NCBI GenBank assembly: GCA_947465215.1
Contig: CANHZX010000008.1
Span: 1-33,390, forward strand
Source of the DNA: Betaproteobacteria bacterium
GTDB lineage: Bacteria; Pseudomonadota; Gammaproteobacteria; Burkholderiales; SG8-41
Reading direction: 5' to 3'
Length of the DNA: 33,390 bases
In this document: in pieces, positions 23,084 through 30,991 of the stretch
Position numbering within the stretch: the stretch's first letter is position 1
Layout of the letters: every line of letters begins with the position of its first letter
Program-made: the position numbers and the translations under genes
The notes under the pieces: generated by a model
Told to the model about the DNA's origin: nothing
The model's input: only the letters and a program-made list of their open reading frames with translations
Databases searched by the model: none

Positions 23084-24049
23084 ATGAAATCAGCATCGAA
23101 GATTGCAGCATTGGCAGCGACCTGTCTGCTGCTGACAGTGACGGCATCTGCGCAGGCGGCATGGCCGGAAAAACCGGTTCGTGTGGTTGTGCCGTTCGCG
23201 GCGGGCGGTCCGGCCGATCTCGCGGCGCGGCTTATTGCGCAAAAACTTTCCGAGCAGTGGAAGCAGCCGGTGGTGGTCGACAACCGGGGCGGCGCCGGTG
23301 GCAATATCGGCACCGCGCTGGTCGGGCAAGCGCTGCCCGACGGCTACACGCTGCTGCTGACAACCTCTGTATTTATCTGCAACCCCAGTCTTTACAAAAA
23401 CGCGGGCTACGATCCCTTCAAGGAGTTCGCGCCGATCATTCTCGCCGGCGTGTCGGCGACGGTCGTGTCGCGCCATCCGTCCTATACCGCAGTTAATTCG
23501 ATGCAGGACATCCTTCAGCAGTCGAAGATCGCTCCGATTCCTTTTGCTTCGCCCGGCATCGGCACTGCAGGTCATCTTTCAGGTGAACTGTTCCGCAACA
23601 TCACCAAGGCCAATATCCAGGCGGTGCCGTACAAAGGCGCGGGCCCGGCGATGACTGCGCTGCTCGGAGGCGAAGTGCGTCTTGGCTTTACCGCAGTGCC
23701 GCCGGTGGTCGCGCTGGCTCGCGGCGGCAAGCTGGTACCTATCGCGGTAACCAGCCTGAAACGCCTCGATGTGCTGCCCACTGTGCCGACCGTCGCCGAA
23801 AGTTATCCCGGTTTCGAGGTCGACAATATGTACGGCCTGCTCGCGCCGAAGGCGACGGCGGTTGCGCTGATCCGCAAGATCAATGCCGATACCCGGATTG
23901 CCCTGAACCAGCCGGATCTGCGCCAGAAGTTCGCCCAGGATGCTTTTGAAATCCGCGGCAACAGCCCCGAGGAATTTGCGCAGTACCTGCGCGCCGAATT
24001 CACCAAATGGGCGAAAGTGGTCAAGGATTCCGGCGTTCGAGTCGACTGA
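23084..24049 (+). CDS. Bug-family TTT substrate-binding protein
   Basis: A 321-residue Bug protein. The signal peptide MKSASKIAALAATCLLLTVTASA is followed by QAAWPEKPVR. Conserved segments are FAAGGPADLAARLI (PAD in place of PTD), VVVDNRGGAGGNIG, PDGYTLLLTTS, VPYKGAGPAMTAL and KWAKVVKDSGVR. The central stretch HPSYTAVNSMQDILQQSKIAPIPFAS is more divergent than in the other Bug proteins. A good Shine-Dalgarno sequence (AGGGGGAG) precedes the ATG. The gene starts 26 bases after the tartrate dehydratase-like gene. No terminator follows it; the next element is the nested hairpin before the carbonic anhydrase gene. Confidence 0.93.
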   Translation: MKSASKIAALAATCLLLTVTASAQAAWPEKPVRVVVPFAAGGPADLAARLIAQKLSEQWKQPVVVDNRGGAGGNIGTALVGQALPDGYTLLLTTSVFICNPSLYKNAGYDPFKEFAPIILAGVSATVVSRHPSYTAVNSMQDILQQSKIAPIPFASPGIGTAGHLSGELFRNITKANIQAVPYKGAGPAMTALLGGEVRLGFTAVPPVVALARGGKLVPIAVTSLKRLDVLPTVPTVAESYPGFEVDNMYGLLAPKATAVALIRKINADTRIALNQPDLRQKFAQDAFEIRGNSPEEFAQYLRAEFTKWAKVVKDSGVRVD

Positions 24050-24064
24050 TCGGCGGACTGCATT

Positions 24065-24119
24065 ACGGGGTGTGAGAAAATGCGTTTCTGCAACTGACAG
24101 AAACTGAGTGACACCCCGT
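24065..24119 (+). promoter_or_regulatory. Nested hairpins overlapping the carbonic anhydrase start
   Basis: The outer arms ACGGGGTGT (24065-24073) and ACACCCCGT (24111-24119) pair perfectly over nine bases. The inner arms GTTTCTG (24084-24090) and CAGAAAC (24098-24104) pair over seven with a seven-base loop. The right outer arm covers the GTG start codon (24118-24120), so in RNA the start could be occluded. No T-run follows, which argues against a terminator. Confidence 0.45.
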
Positions 24120-24762
24120 GAAAAGACTTCAGCATCTGTTTGACAGCAACCGCATCTGGTCTGAACGCATCCGCCTTCAGGACCCGGATTTTTTCAGCAA
24201 GCTCGCACGCCAGCAGTCGCCAGAGTATCTGTGGATCGGCTGTTCCGACAGCCGTGTGCCAGCCAATGAAATTGTCGATCTGCTGCCGGGCGAGTTGTTC
24301 GTTCATCGCAACGTCGCTAACGTGGTGACCCACACCGATCTGAACTGTCTGTCGGTGATCCAGTTCGCGGTCGACGTGCTCAAGGTCAAACACATCATCG
24401 TGGTCGGCCATTACGGCTGCAGCGGCGTCGGTGCCGCGCTGCGGGGCGACCGCATCGGGTTATGCGACAACTGGCTGCGTCATGTGCAGGACGTGCGCCA
24501 GAAGCACGAGGAAAGGCTTGCGATGTTGACGGATGCCCGTGCGCGCGGCGACCGCCTTTGCGAGCTCAATGTCATCGAGCAGGTCGCCAATGTCTGTCAG
24601 ACCACCATGGTGCAGGATGCCTGGGAGCGGGGGCAGGATCTGACCGTGCACGGCTGGGTGTACGGCCTGCACGACGGGCTGGTGCATGATCTCGAATTCA
24701 GCGCGACCTCCGCTGACGAGGCATTGGCGCGCTACATGGCGGCGCTCGCTAATCTCGACTGA
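24118..24762 (+). CDS. can: Beta-class carbonic anhydrase
   Basis: A 214-residue cytoplasmic zinc enzyme that interconverts CO2 and bicarbonate. The zinc ligands and active-site pair are Cys42 and Asp44 (GCSDSR, with Arg46), His98 and Cys101 (GHYGCSGVGAAL), the same numbering I recall for E. coli Can. HRNVANVVTHTD and VHGWVYGLHDG are also conserved. Translation starts at GTG, as no in-frame ATG exists nearby; there is no visible Shine-Dalgarno sequence and the start lies in a hairpin arm. It is convergent with the 347-residue unknown gene, with only nine bases between the two stops. Probably housekeeping, possibly supplying bicarbonate or handling CO2 from decarboxylases; that link is inference. 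Confidence 0.95.
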   Translation: MKRLQHLFDSNRIWSERIRLQDPDFFSKLARQQSPEYLWIGCSDSRVPANEIVDLLPGELFVHRNVANVVTHTDLNCLSVIQFAVDVLKVKHIIVVGHYGCSGVGAALRGDRIGLCDNWLRHVQDVRQKHEERLAMLTDARARGDRLCELNVIEQVANVCQTTMVQDAWERGQDLTVHGWVYGLHDGLVHDLEFSATSADEALARYMAALANLD

Positions 24763-24771
24763 GTCCGCAGT

Positions 24772-25815
24772 TTATTTCCGGATTTTGATTTCGCGGCTGA
24801 CCGCTTTGGTGGTGCCGCCCCAGGTCGGTGCGTAAGCGGCTTTGCGGCCAACCCCGCCGGCCACCACGATCATCAGGTCTTCCGGTTTTTCGGCAACACG
24901 GATGATGTTTGCCGAAGGGTCGCCGCCCGCAGCCATGCGGCGCGTGCGCATCGCCGGCGCCAGTTTTTCAACGGGAAGCCAGGCACGCTCCCAGATTGCT
25001 GTCTTGGTTTTCTGCTTGTCGCTGCCTTCGCGGTGAAACATATCCACCCATTCCGGCGGCAGGATGCACAAGGGCTCGCCGCCGCCGAGAAGCCCTGAGC
25101 CGCCGGCGACGCCGGCAATCAACATGGACTGCGCAAAAGTCTGCGCCATGTCGGCTGCGGTCTGGCTGTCCGAATCGTTGACCTCCACAGTGCCAGCGAT
25201 GCCAACCACGGTCACAACGCTGGCATCAGCCGCAAAGCCACGTTCCACATGCAGCGGCGTCCAGGGATTGCCCTCCGTGTTTTCGGCAAAACAGCAGGCG
25301 TATTTGGCGGGCTGACCCAGCGTCGCCATGTCGAGTTCACCAGGTTTGGCGCCGCAGACATTCTGCAGGATCAGCGTCATTGCGCGGCCAATGCTGGCAT
25401 TGGCGCGGTAGCCGGCGCCTAGTGCGTTGGCAGCGCTGTTAAGTCCGATACGTCCCGCAACCGGGCCGCTGACGATATAAACGGGAGTCGCCGATCCGGT
25501 GGTGGTGGCAACACCGAGCAGATTGAATTGCGGGTCGGCCAGTGCATCCACTGCGGCCACCAGCACCGGAAAATATTCCGGCTTGCAGCCGGCCATTACG
25601 GCGCAGATGGCGATGTCACCGGCAGTGGCCATCGCAAAACTCGGCGCGACCATCGCGATTTCTTCGTCCGCCTTGTAGATGTTGGCGGCGAGCATCGCAT
25701 TGACGCGCTCCGCGGTCGGCGGCACCAGCGGCAGGCCGTCGCTCAGAAAGGTTTCGGAGAGCTGCTGCTGAACCGTTTCCCATGAATCGTCATGGGGGCC
25801 GCGCCAGAGTTCCAT
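24772..25815 (-). CDS. Conserved protein of unknown function, 347 residues
   Basis: I cannot assign a function. The 347-residue product has no signal peptide or membrane segment. Notable segments are LSDGLPLVPPTAERVNAML (25-42), GDIAICAVMAGCKPEYFPV with Cys71 and Cys77, RANASIGRAMTLILQNVCGAKPGELDMATLGQP (Cys154), YACCFAENTEGNPWTPLHVERGF (Cys174 and Cys175) and a Gly-rich GVAGGSGLLGGGEPLC (Cys250). The many cysteines and conserved-looking acidic/His stretch suggest an enzyme, perhaps metal- or thiol-dependent. From memory, proteins with this DGLP-VPPT beginning occur in uncharacterised families found near TTT genes. It is the last gene of a minus-strand operon, 18 bases after the reductase gene, and has only a weak ribosome-binding site. 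Confidence 0.8.
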   Translation of the reverse strand: MELWRGPHDDSWETVQQQLSETFLSDGLPLVPPTAERVNAMLAANIYKADEEIAMVAPSFAMATAGDIAICAVMAGCKPEYFPVLVAAVDALADPQFNLLGVATTTGSATPVYIVSGPVAGRIGLNSAANALGAGYRANASIGRAMTLILQNVCGAKPGELDMATLGQPAKYACCFAENTEGNPWTPLHVERGFAADASVVTVVGIAGTVEVNDSDSQTAADMAQTFAQSMLIAGVAGGSGLLGGGEPLCILPPEWVDMFHREGSDKQKTKTAIWERAWLPVEKLAPAMRTRRMAAGGDPSANIIRVAEKPEDLMIVVAGGVGRKAAYAPTWGGTTKAVSREIKIRK

Positions 25816-25833
25816 GATGCCGGGCGGCGTGGC

Positions 25834-26739
25834 TCAGCGATCCGGCTTCGACAGGAAGCGGTGCATCTCGGTATGGTCGGCGATGAAGCCCAGCTTTTGT
25901 TCCATTGCGTTCCAGACGTCGGCCGTCGGTTTGGCAAATGCCGTCGAGGTTTTCATCGCCTCGGCGATTTCCAGCGCGGTACGCACGTCCTTGGCCATCA
26001 GGCCGGCAGAGAAACCAGCGTTATAGGCGCCGGAAAGCATGTACTGCTTGCATTTGTTCTTCGTGGTGTTGTTCATGCCGCTGGAGGTGTTGATGATGTC
26101 GACGATGACGTTCGGATCGATACCGAAAGCCTCGCCGGCATGCATCGCCTCGCTCGCTGCGATCAGTCCTGCCGCGGAAACATAGTTGTTGAGTGCCTTG
26201 ATCGCATGGCCAGCGCCCAGCGGGCCGGCGTAATAGATCTGGTTACCCATTTTTTCGAGCATGGGCTTCACTCGTTCAAAGATGGCCTTGTCGCCGCCGA
26301 CCATGATCGACAGTGTCGCTGCGACCGCGCCTTTGACGCCATTGGACACCGGTGCGTCGATGAACTGCAGCTCGCGTTTGGCCAGTACCTCGCCGAGTTC
26401 GCGGGTGCCCATCGGCGACGATGAACTCATGTCGATGATCAGCGTATTCTTTTTGGCGCGTTCGAGGATGCAGTTTTTGAATGAATCGTTATCGCCGCAC
26501 AGTGCGCTGCGTACGGCTTTGCCCTCGGGCAGCATGGTGATGATGATGTCTGACGCTGCGCCGAGTTCGGACAGGCTGGTGGCCACGGTGACGCTGGCTT
26601 CACGCGCCAGTTTTCCTGCGCGTGCCGTATCCAGATCGAACACGACTACTTTGTAGCCGGCGCGTGCGAGGTTGCCTGCCATCGGTGTGCCCATTGCACC
26701 GATCCCGACAAAACCGATCACATCATTGGAAGTAGACAT
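25834..26739 (-). CDS. 3-hydroxyisobutyrate dehydrogenase-family reductase
   Basis: A 301-residue beta-hydroxyacid dehydrogenase. The Rossmann motif GFVGIGAMGTPMAGNLARAG is at the N-terminus, VVVFDLD marks the cofactor region, IIDMSSSSP binds substrate carboxylate and cofactor, and the catalytic Lys181 lies in GHAIKALNN. The usual DAPVSGG motif reads DAPVSNGVKGA, one substitution in the substrate-binding loop. The family includes 3-hydroxyisobutyrate dehydrogenase, tartronate semialdehyde reductase and similar enzymes, and cannot be narrowed from sequence alone. The start at 26739 lacks a Shine-Dalgarno sequence and is preceded by a short AT-rich gap after the ornithine cyclodeaminase-family gene. 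Confidence 0.92.
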   Translation of the reverse strand: MSTSNDVIGFVGIGAMGTPMAGNLARAGYKVVVFDLDTARAGKLAREASVTVATSLSELGAASDIIITMLPEGKAVRSALCGDNDSFKNCILERAKKNTLIIDMSSSSPMGTRELGEVLAKRELQFIDAPVSNGVKGAVAATLSIMVGGDKAIFERVKPMLEKMGNQIYYAGPLGAGHAIKALNNYVSAAGLIAASEAMHAGEAFGIDPNVIVDIINTSSGMNNTTKNKCKQYMLSGAYNAGFSAGLMAKDVRTALEIAEAMKTSTAFAKPTADVWNAMEQKLGFIADHTEMHRFLSKPDR

Positions 26740-26772
26740 AAATTATCAATATAAAAAATAGTTATGATGAGG

Positions 26773-27729
26773 TTACATCGGCAGTTCAACGCCGACTTTG
26801 CGCGTCCGCGCCAGTTCAACCAGCTTCACCGCCGTGTAAATGTCCTGGATGCCCATGCCATGCGATTCATAGAGCGTGATGTCATCCTTTGCCGCGCGGC
26901 CGGCAGCCTTGCCAATGAGTACGTCGCCGATTTCAGTCAGTACATCCCAGCTGAGCAAACCGTTTTCAACTGCGGGCAGCAGGTCGCCGCATTCATTGCG
27001 TGCCGTGCCGCGCGAATCGACGGTGATCAGTTTGCTGCGTGCGACCGTCTTGCCGTCGATCTCGCGCCGCGACAGTGCATTGGAGCCCGCTGCATTGACA
27101 TGCTGACCCGGCTGCAGCCAGTCGCCGTCGATTACCGGGGTCGATGACTTGGTCATGACATTAACGACATGCGCGCCGTTGATGGCTTCTGGGCCGGATG
27201 CTGCCGGAATCACCGGAATGCCCAGCTTGTCGCTCATTTTTTTGCACCAGGCTTCAAGTTTGTCGCGGGTTCTTGCATAGACTCGCGCTTCACGGATGTT
27301 CAGTGCGGTGACCACCGCTTCGAGTTGGCCCATGCCTTGGAAGCCGGCGCCGATCTGTGCCAGCACCGACGCGCCGGGATTGGCCAGCGCTTTGGACGCT
27401 ACGCCGCTCGCCGCACCGGTGCGTACCATGCCCAGCCACACGGCCTCAACAATAGCTTCAAGCAGGCCGGACTTCATATTGAGCAAGTGGATGTAGAACG
27501 ATTTCCGCCCGCTGCCGGCGGTGTAGTAATACTTGAAGCCGATGGTGTTCAGTTCCGGCGCCGATGCCTGCAACACATGCTGGATACCGAAAGGCGTCTG
27601 GATGCGCGCACGCGGCAGGTCGGTAGCCTTGCCCAGTGCGCGGTCTTTCAGCGCGCGCTCGACCTGTTCGAGCGCGAGCGGCATGCTGATCAGTTCTTTG
27701 ACATTGTCTTCGTTAAGGAACAGCACCAT
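26773..27729 (-). CDS. Ornithine cyclodeaminase/mu-crystallin-family protein
   Basis: A 318-residue NAD(P)-binding protein of the OCD/mu-crystallin family. Family features are Lys66 (GFKYYY) in the substrate site, the MVRTGAASGVASKALA segment (101-116), the dinucleotide motif IGAGFQGMGQLEA (126-138) and VNAAGSNALSRREID. Members include ornithine cyclodeaminase, ketimine reductase, alanine dehydrogenase and opine-type dehydrogenases, so the likely chemistry is imine formation or reduction on an amino acid. It starts eight bases after the stop of the thiamine-diphosphate enzyme gene, strongly suggesting cotranscription. No specific substrate can be named; an amino-acid or imino-acid intermediate fits the operon. 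Confidence 0.92.
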   Translation of the reverse strand: MVLFLNEDNVKELISMPLALEQVERALKDRALGKATDLPRARIQTPFGIQHVLQASAPELNTIGFKYYYTAGSGRKSFYIHLLNMKSGLLEAIVEAVWLGMVRTGAASGVASKALANPGASVLAQIGAGFQGMGQLEAVVTALNIREARVYARTRDKLEAWCKKMSDKLGIPVIPAASGPEAINGAHVVNVMTKSSTPVIDGDWLQPGQHVNAAGSNALSRREIDGKTVARSKLITVDSRGTARNECGDLLPAVENGLLSWDVLTEIGDVLIGKAAGRAAKDDITLYESHGMGIQDIYTAVKLVELARTRKVGVELPM

Positions 27730-27737
27730 AACCGGGA

Positions 27738-29435
27738 CTAGCCTTTCTTGTTTTTCTTGGCTTCAGCGCGGATCGCCGAAAGCGTCGTGCGCGGCGTGAT
27801 CGCATCCGGATCGACACGCAGTTCCAGCAGTGCGGCGGTCTTGGCCGACCACGCACGTTCGAATGCGGCTTCGAAGTCTTCTGTTTTTTCAACAATCTCA
27901 CCGTGTAGGCCGTAGGCGCGGGCGAGAGCAGCGAAGTCCGGGTTCTTCAGTTGAGTGCCGCTGACGTTGCCGGGGTAATTGCGTTCCTGGTGCATGCGAA
28001 TGGTGCCGAACATGCCGTTGTTGACGACGATGAAAATTACCTTGGCGTCGTACTGCGCGGCAGTAGCGAGTTCCTGACCGTTCATCAGGAAGCAGCCGTC
28101 ACCGGAGAAGGAAATCACCGGACGTTTCGGATAAACGATTTTTGCGGCGACGCCGGAAGGGACGCCGTAACCCATCGCACCGCTGGTCGGTGCGAGCTGG
28201 GTGCGGAAGCCGGGGTAGGGATAGAAGCGATGCACCCAGATCGCAAAGTTGCCGGCGCCATTGGTGATGATGCTCTCTGTTGGCAGGCGTTTGCGCAGGA
28301 AGTCCATTACCTCGCTCATATTGAGCTTGCCCGGTACCTTCACCGGTTGTTGCCAGGCTTCGAGTTCAGCGCGTGCTTCTTTGGTCCATGTGTCCCAGGC
28401 TGGTTTGACCGGTGCGAGTTTTTTCGCGGCAGCAGCGAATTCCGGCATGCCGCTGTTGATCAGTAGCGTGCCCTGATAAACGCGGCCGAGTTCTTCTGCG
28501 CCGGCATGCACGTGCACCAGCTTCTGTGCGGGGCAGGGGATGTCGAAGAGTGTGTAGTTGGCGGTGGTCCATTCGCCGAGCCGTGCGCCGACGACTAGCA
28601 TCAGGTCGCATGCCTTGATGCGTTCGGCCAGTTTCGGATTGAGGCCTACCGCAACGTCGCCGATGTAATGCGGATCGCGGTTGTCGATCAGGTCCTGACA
28701 GCGGAACGAGGCGCATACCGGCAGGTTGAAAGCGCGGGCGAAGGCGAGAATGTCTTCGCTGGCCTGTTTGTTCCAGCCGCCGCCGCCGACCATCATCAAC
28801 GGTTTCTTTGCCTTGCCCAGCAGGTCACGCAGCTTGTGCATGTCGAATTCGCCCGGATTGGCAGCGACGCGCTGGTAACGAGCCGCCTTTGAGGTCGGCG
28901 CCATTTCGGTCTGCATGTCTTCGGGCAGTGCCAGCACCACTGGGCCGGGACGGCCCGAGGTCGCGACGTGGAATGCATGGCTAATGTATTCGGCAACGCG
29001 GTCGGCGCGGTCGATCTGCGCCACCCACTTGGTCATCGGTCCGAACATGCGGCGGAAATCGATTTCCTGGAAGGCTTCGCGTTCAACGACGTCGTTGCCG
29101 ACCTGACCGATGAACAGGATCATCGGTGTCGAATCCTGGAATGCGGTGTGCACGCCGATGGATGCGTTGGTGGCACCCGGTCCTCGCGTTACAAAAGCGA
29201 TACCCGGCTGTCCGGTGAGTTTGCCGTAGGCGTCAGCCATATTGGTGACGCCGCCCTCCTGACGGCAGATGATGAATTTGAATTCATCGCTGCGCTCGTG
29301 GATGGCGTCGAGCACCGCCAGATAGGATTCACCGGGCACGCCGAAGCCGAGATTGGCGCCGTGGGTGATCAGTGAATCGACAAGAATTTGCGCGCCGGTC
29401 TGCATCAGAGGGCGGGTGGCGGATTTGGCCGTCAT
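27738..29435 (-). CDS. Thiamine-diphosphate-dependent enzyme (acetolactate synthase-like)
   Basis: A 565-residue ThDP enzyme with the three-domain layout of acetolactate synthase and relatives. The N-terminal pyrimidine-binding domain carries the catalytic Glu60 (CRQEGGVTNMADAYG) and FVTRGPGATNASIG. The central domain follows LVVGARLGEW. The pyrophosphate domain has the GDG motif in ISFSGDGCFLMNGQEL with the downstream Asn (VVNNGMFG). It is a carboligase or decarboxylase on 2-keto acids. There is no ilvN-type regulatory subunit, so a biosynthetic AHAS is unlikely. Glu60 excludes the Val seen at this position in glyoxylate carboligase. It leads the four-gene minus-strand operon and is divergent from the amidase. 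AGGA precedes the ATG. Confidence 0.93.
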   Translation of the reverse strand: MTAKSATRPLMQTGAQILVDSLITHGANLGFGVPGESYLAVLDAIHERSDEFKFIICRQEGGVTNMADAYGKLTGQPGIAFVTRGPGATNASIGVHTAFQDSTPMILFIGQVGNDVVEREAFQEIDFRRMFGPMTKWVAQIDRADRVAEYISHAFHVATSGRPGPVVLALPEDMQTEMAPTSKAARYQRVAANPGEFDMHKLRDLLGKAKKPLMMVGGGGWNKQASEDILAFARAFNLPVCASFRCQDLIDNRDPHYIGDVAVGLNPKLAERIKACDLMLVVGARLGEWTTANYTLFDIPCPAQKLVHVHAGAEELGRVYQGTLLINSGMPEFAAAAKKLAPVKPAWDTWTKEARAELEAWQQPVKVPGKLNMSEVMDFLRKRLPTESIITNGAGNFAIWVHRFYPYPGFRTQLAPTSGAMGYGVPSGVAAKIVYPKRPVISFSGDGCFLMNGQELATAAQYDAKVIFIVVNNGMFGTIRMHQERNYPGNVSGTQLKNPDFAALARAYGLHGEIVEKTEDFEAAFERAWSAKTAALLELRVDPDAITPRTTLSAIRAEAKKNKKG

Positions 29436-29511
29436 GGAGAGCTTCCTGGACTGTTTTTTGTAGGAAATACGGGGAGCGAAAGCCTATCACGTTCGCGCCG
29501 CTTCCGGCCGT

Positions 29512-29517
29512 TATACT
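29512..29517 (+). promoter_or_regulatory. Candidate -10 element for the amidase gene
   Basis: TATACT matches five of six bases of the sigma-70 -10 consensus and lies 35 bases before the amidase ATG, in the 117-base divergent region. No good -35 hexamer was seen at the right spacing. Confidence 0.3.
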
Positions 29518-29552
29518 GCCGGGCAAATACGCATAACTACAGGAATGCGGCG

Positions 29553-30965
29553 ATGCATGAATTCATAAAATGGACTGCCACGGAGGCGGTCGCGAAATTG
29601 GCGCGTGGCGAGGTGTCGCCGTTGCAATTGCTGGATGCGGCCGAGGCGCGTATTGCCGAAACCAATCCGCAGATCAATGCGATGGTCACGCTGTGTTTTG
29701 ATCGCGCACGTGATCGCGCGCGGCAGTTGATGAGCGGCTCGCGTTCCGGCCGCCCTGCCGGATTTCTGCACGGTCTGCCGGTTGCGGTGAAGGACAACAC
29801 CGATGTTGAAGGCGTGCGCTGCACATCGGGTTCCCGATTACATGAACAGCGTATCGCGCCGTCTTCCGATCCGGTGGTGCAACGGCTTGAAGCGCATGGC
29901 GCTCTCATCGTCGGTAAAACCAATCTTCCCGAATTTGCCGCCGGCGGGAATACCTTCAACGATGTCTTCGGCGCAACGCGTAATCCCTGGGATACTCGGA
30001 TGAGCGCCAGCGGTTCCTCAGGCGGCAGCGCCGCCGCACTGGCGGCGGGGCAGGTTTGGATGGCCACCGGCAATGATTTCGGCGGCAGCATCCGCACGCC
30101 GGCAGCTTTCTGTTCGGTGAGCGGTCTGCGGCCGAGTCCGGGACGTGTGGCGCGTTTGCAGAAGCAGCCCTTCAATCCGCTCTCGGTCGAAGGGCCGATG
30201 GCGCGTACGGTGGCCGATGTCGCCTTGATGTTTGATGTCGAGGCCGGGTTTGATGCGCGCGATCCGCTGTCGCCGCGCGAGCTTTTGCCGTCGTTTGCGC
30301 AATGCGCGGCCCGGCCCGAGCGCCCGCGCCGCGTCGCCGTTAGCGCCGATCTGGGCATTGCACCGGTGATCGATGGTGATGTGCGCGACTCGATCAACAA
30401 CGTCGCCAAAAAAATGACAGCCGATGGTGTGGAGGTTGAGGAGGCGCATCCTGATCTGGCCAATGCCGCCGCACATTTTCTGACCCTGCGCGGTGCGGTC
30501 TATATCGCCCGCGTGGCACCGCTGCTGGCGCAGTACCGGAACGTGCTGAAGCCGGAGGTGGTGGAGAACATTGAATTCGGTCTCGGTCTCAAACTGACCG
30601 ATGTCGTCAGCGCGGAAATCGCGCAAGGTGAAATCATTCGCCGCGCCGCTGCGTTCTTCGAGCGTTATGACGCGCTGATCTGTCCGGCTGCGGTCTGTCC
30701 GCCGTTTGACGTCAACTGGCGCTATCCCGAAAGCTGGGATGGTGTGGATTTTGCCGGCTACATGGGCTGGCTGGTGCTGACTTGTGCGGTGACGATGACT
30801 ACCTGCCCGGTGCTGGCCATGCCCGGCGGGTTTACCGCGTGCGGATTGCCGCTCGGCCTGCAGGTGATCGGTCGGCCGCAGGGCGAAGCGGCCTTGTTCG
30901 GTCATGGTGCATGGCTGGAGTCAGTGCTGGGTTTCGCGCAACTGACCCCGCTGGATCCGCGCTGA
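29553..30965 (+). CDS. Amidase (amidase signature family)
   Basis: A 470-residue amidase-signature enzyme that hydrolyses amides to a carboxylate and ammonia. The catalytic Ser-cisSer-Lys triad is visible as Lys80 (PVAVKDN), Ser155 (SASGSSGGSAAALAAG) and nucleophile Ser179 (GNDFGGSIRTPA), with typical family spacing. Length is normal and there is no signal peptide. The ATG at 29553 begins MHEFIKWTATEAVAKLARGE, a usual amidase N-terminus; longer in-frame extension runs into the promoter region of the divergent gene. It is not GatA, since no gatB or gatC is nearby. Substrate unknown. It is divergent from the ThDP operon, so the two may share regulation, and an amine product could feed the OCD-family enzyme. 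Confidence 0.92.
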   Translation: MHEFIKWTATEAVAKLARGEVSPLQLLDAAEARIAETNPQINAMVTLCFDRARDRARQLMSGSRSGRPAGFLHGLPVAVKDNTDVEGVRCTSGSRLHEQRIAPSSDPVVQRLEAHGALIVGKTNLPEFAAGGNTFNDVFGATRNPWDTRMSASGSSGGSAAALAAGQVWMATGNDFGGSIRTPAAFCSVSGLRPSPGRVARLQKQPFNPLSVEGPMARTVADVALMFDVEAGFDARDPLSPRELLPSFAQCAARPERPRRVAVSADLGIAPVIDGDVRDSINNVAKKMTADGVEVEEAHPDLANAAAHFLTLRGAVYIARVAPLLAQYRNVLKPEVVENIEFGLGLKLTDVVSAEIAQGEIIRRAAAFFERYDALICPAAVCPPFDVNWRYPESWDGVDFAGYMGWLVLTCAVTMTTCPVLAMPGGFTACGLPLGLQVIGRPQGEAALFGHGAWLESVLGFAQLTPLDPR

Positions 30966-30991
30966 TCGCCGGCGGAGCCGTGGCCGACTTT

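Noticed and set aside
24772-25815. Selenoprotein or UGSC-motif protein
   Set aside because: The frame contains no internal TGA and no UGSC or CGSC motif; only a vague remembered resemblance of the N-terminal segment to proteins near such genes.
27738-29435. Glyoxylate carboligase paired with tartronate semialdehyde reductase (25834-26739)
   Set aside because: The ThDP enzyme keeps the catalytic Glu60, whereas glyoxylate carboligase has Val there, and no hydroxypyruvate isomerase or glycerate kinase gene is nearby.
27738-29435. Biosynthetic acetolactate synthase (ilvB)
   Set aside because: There is no ilvN or ilvC beside it and the operon context is catabolic.
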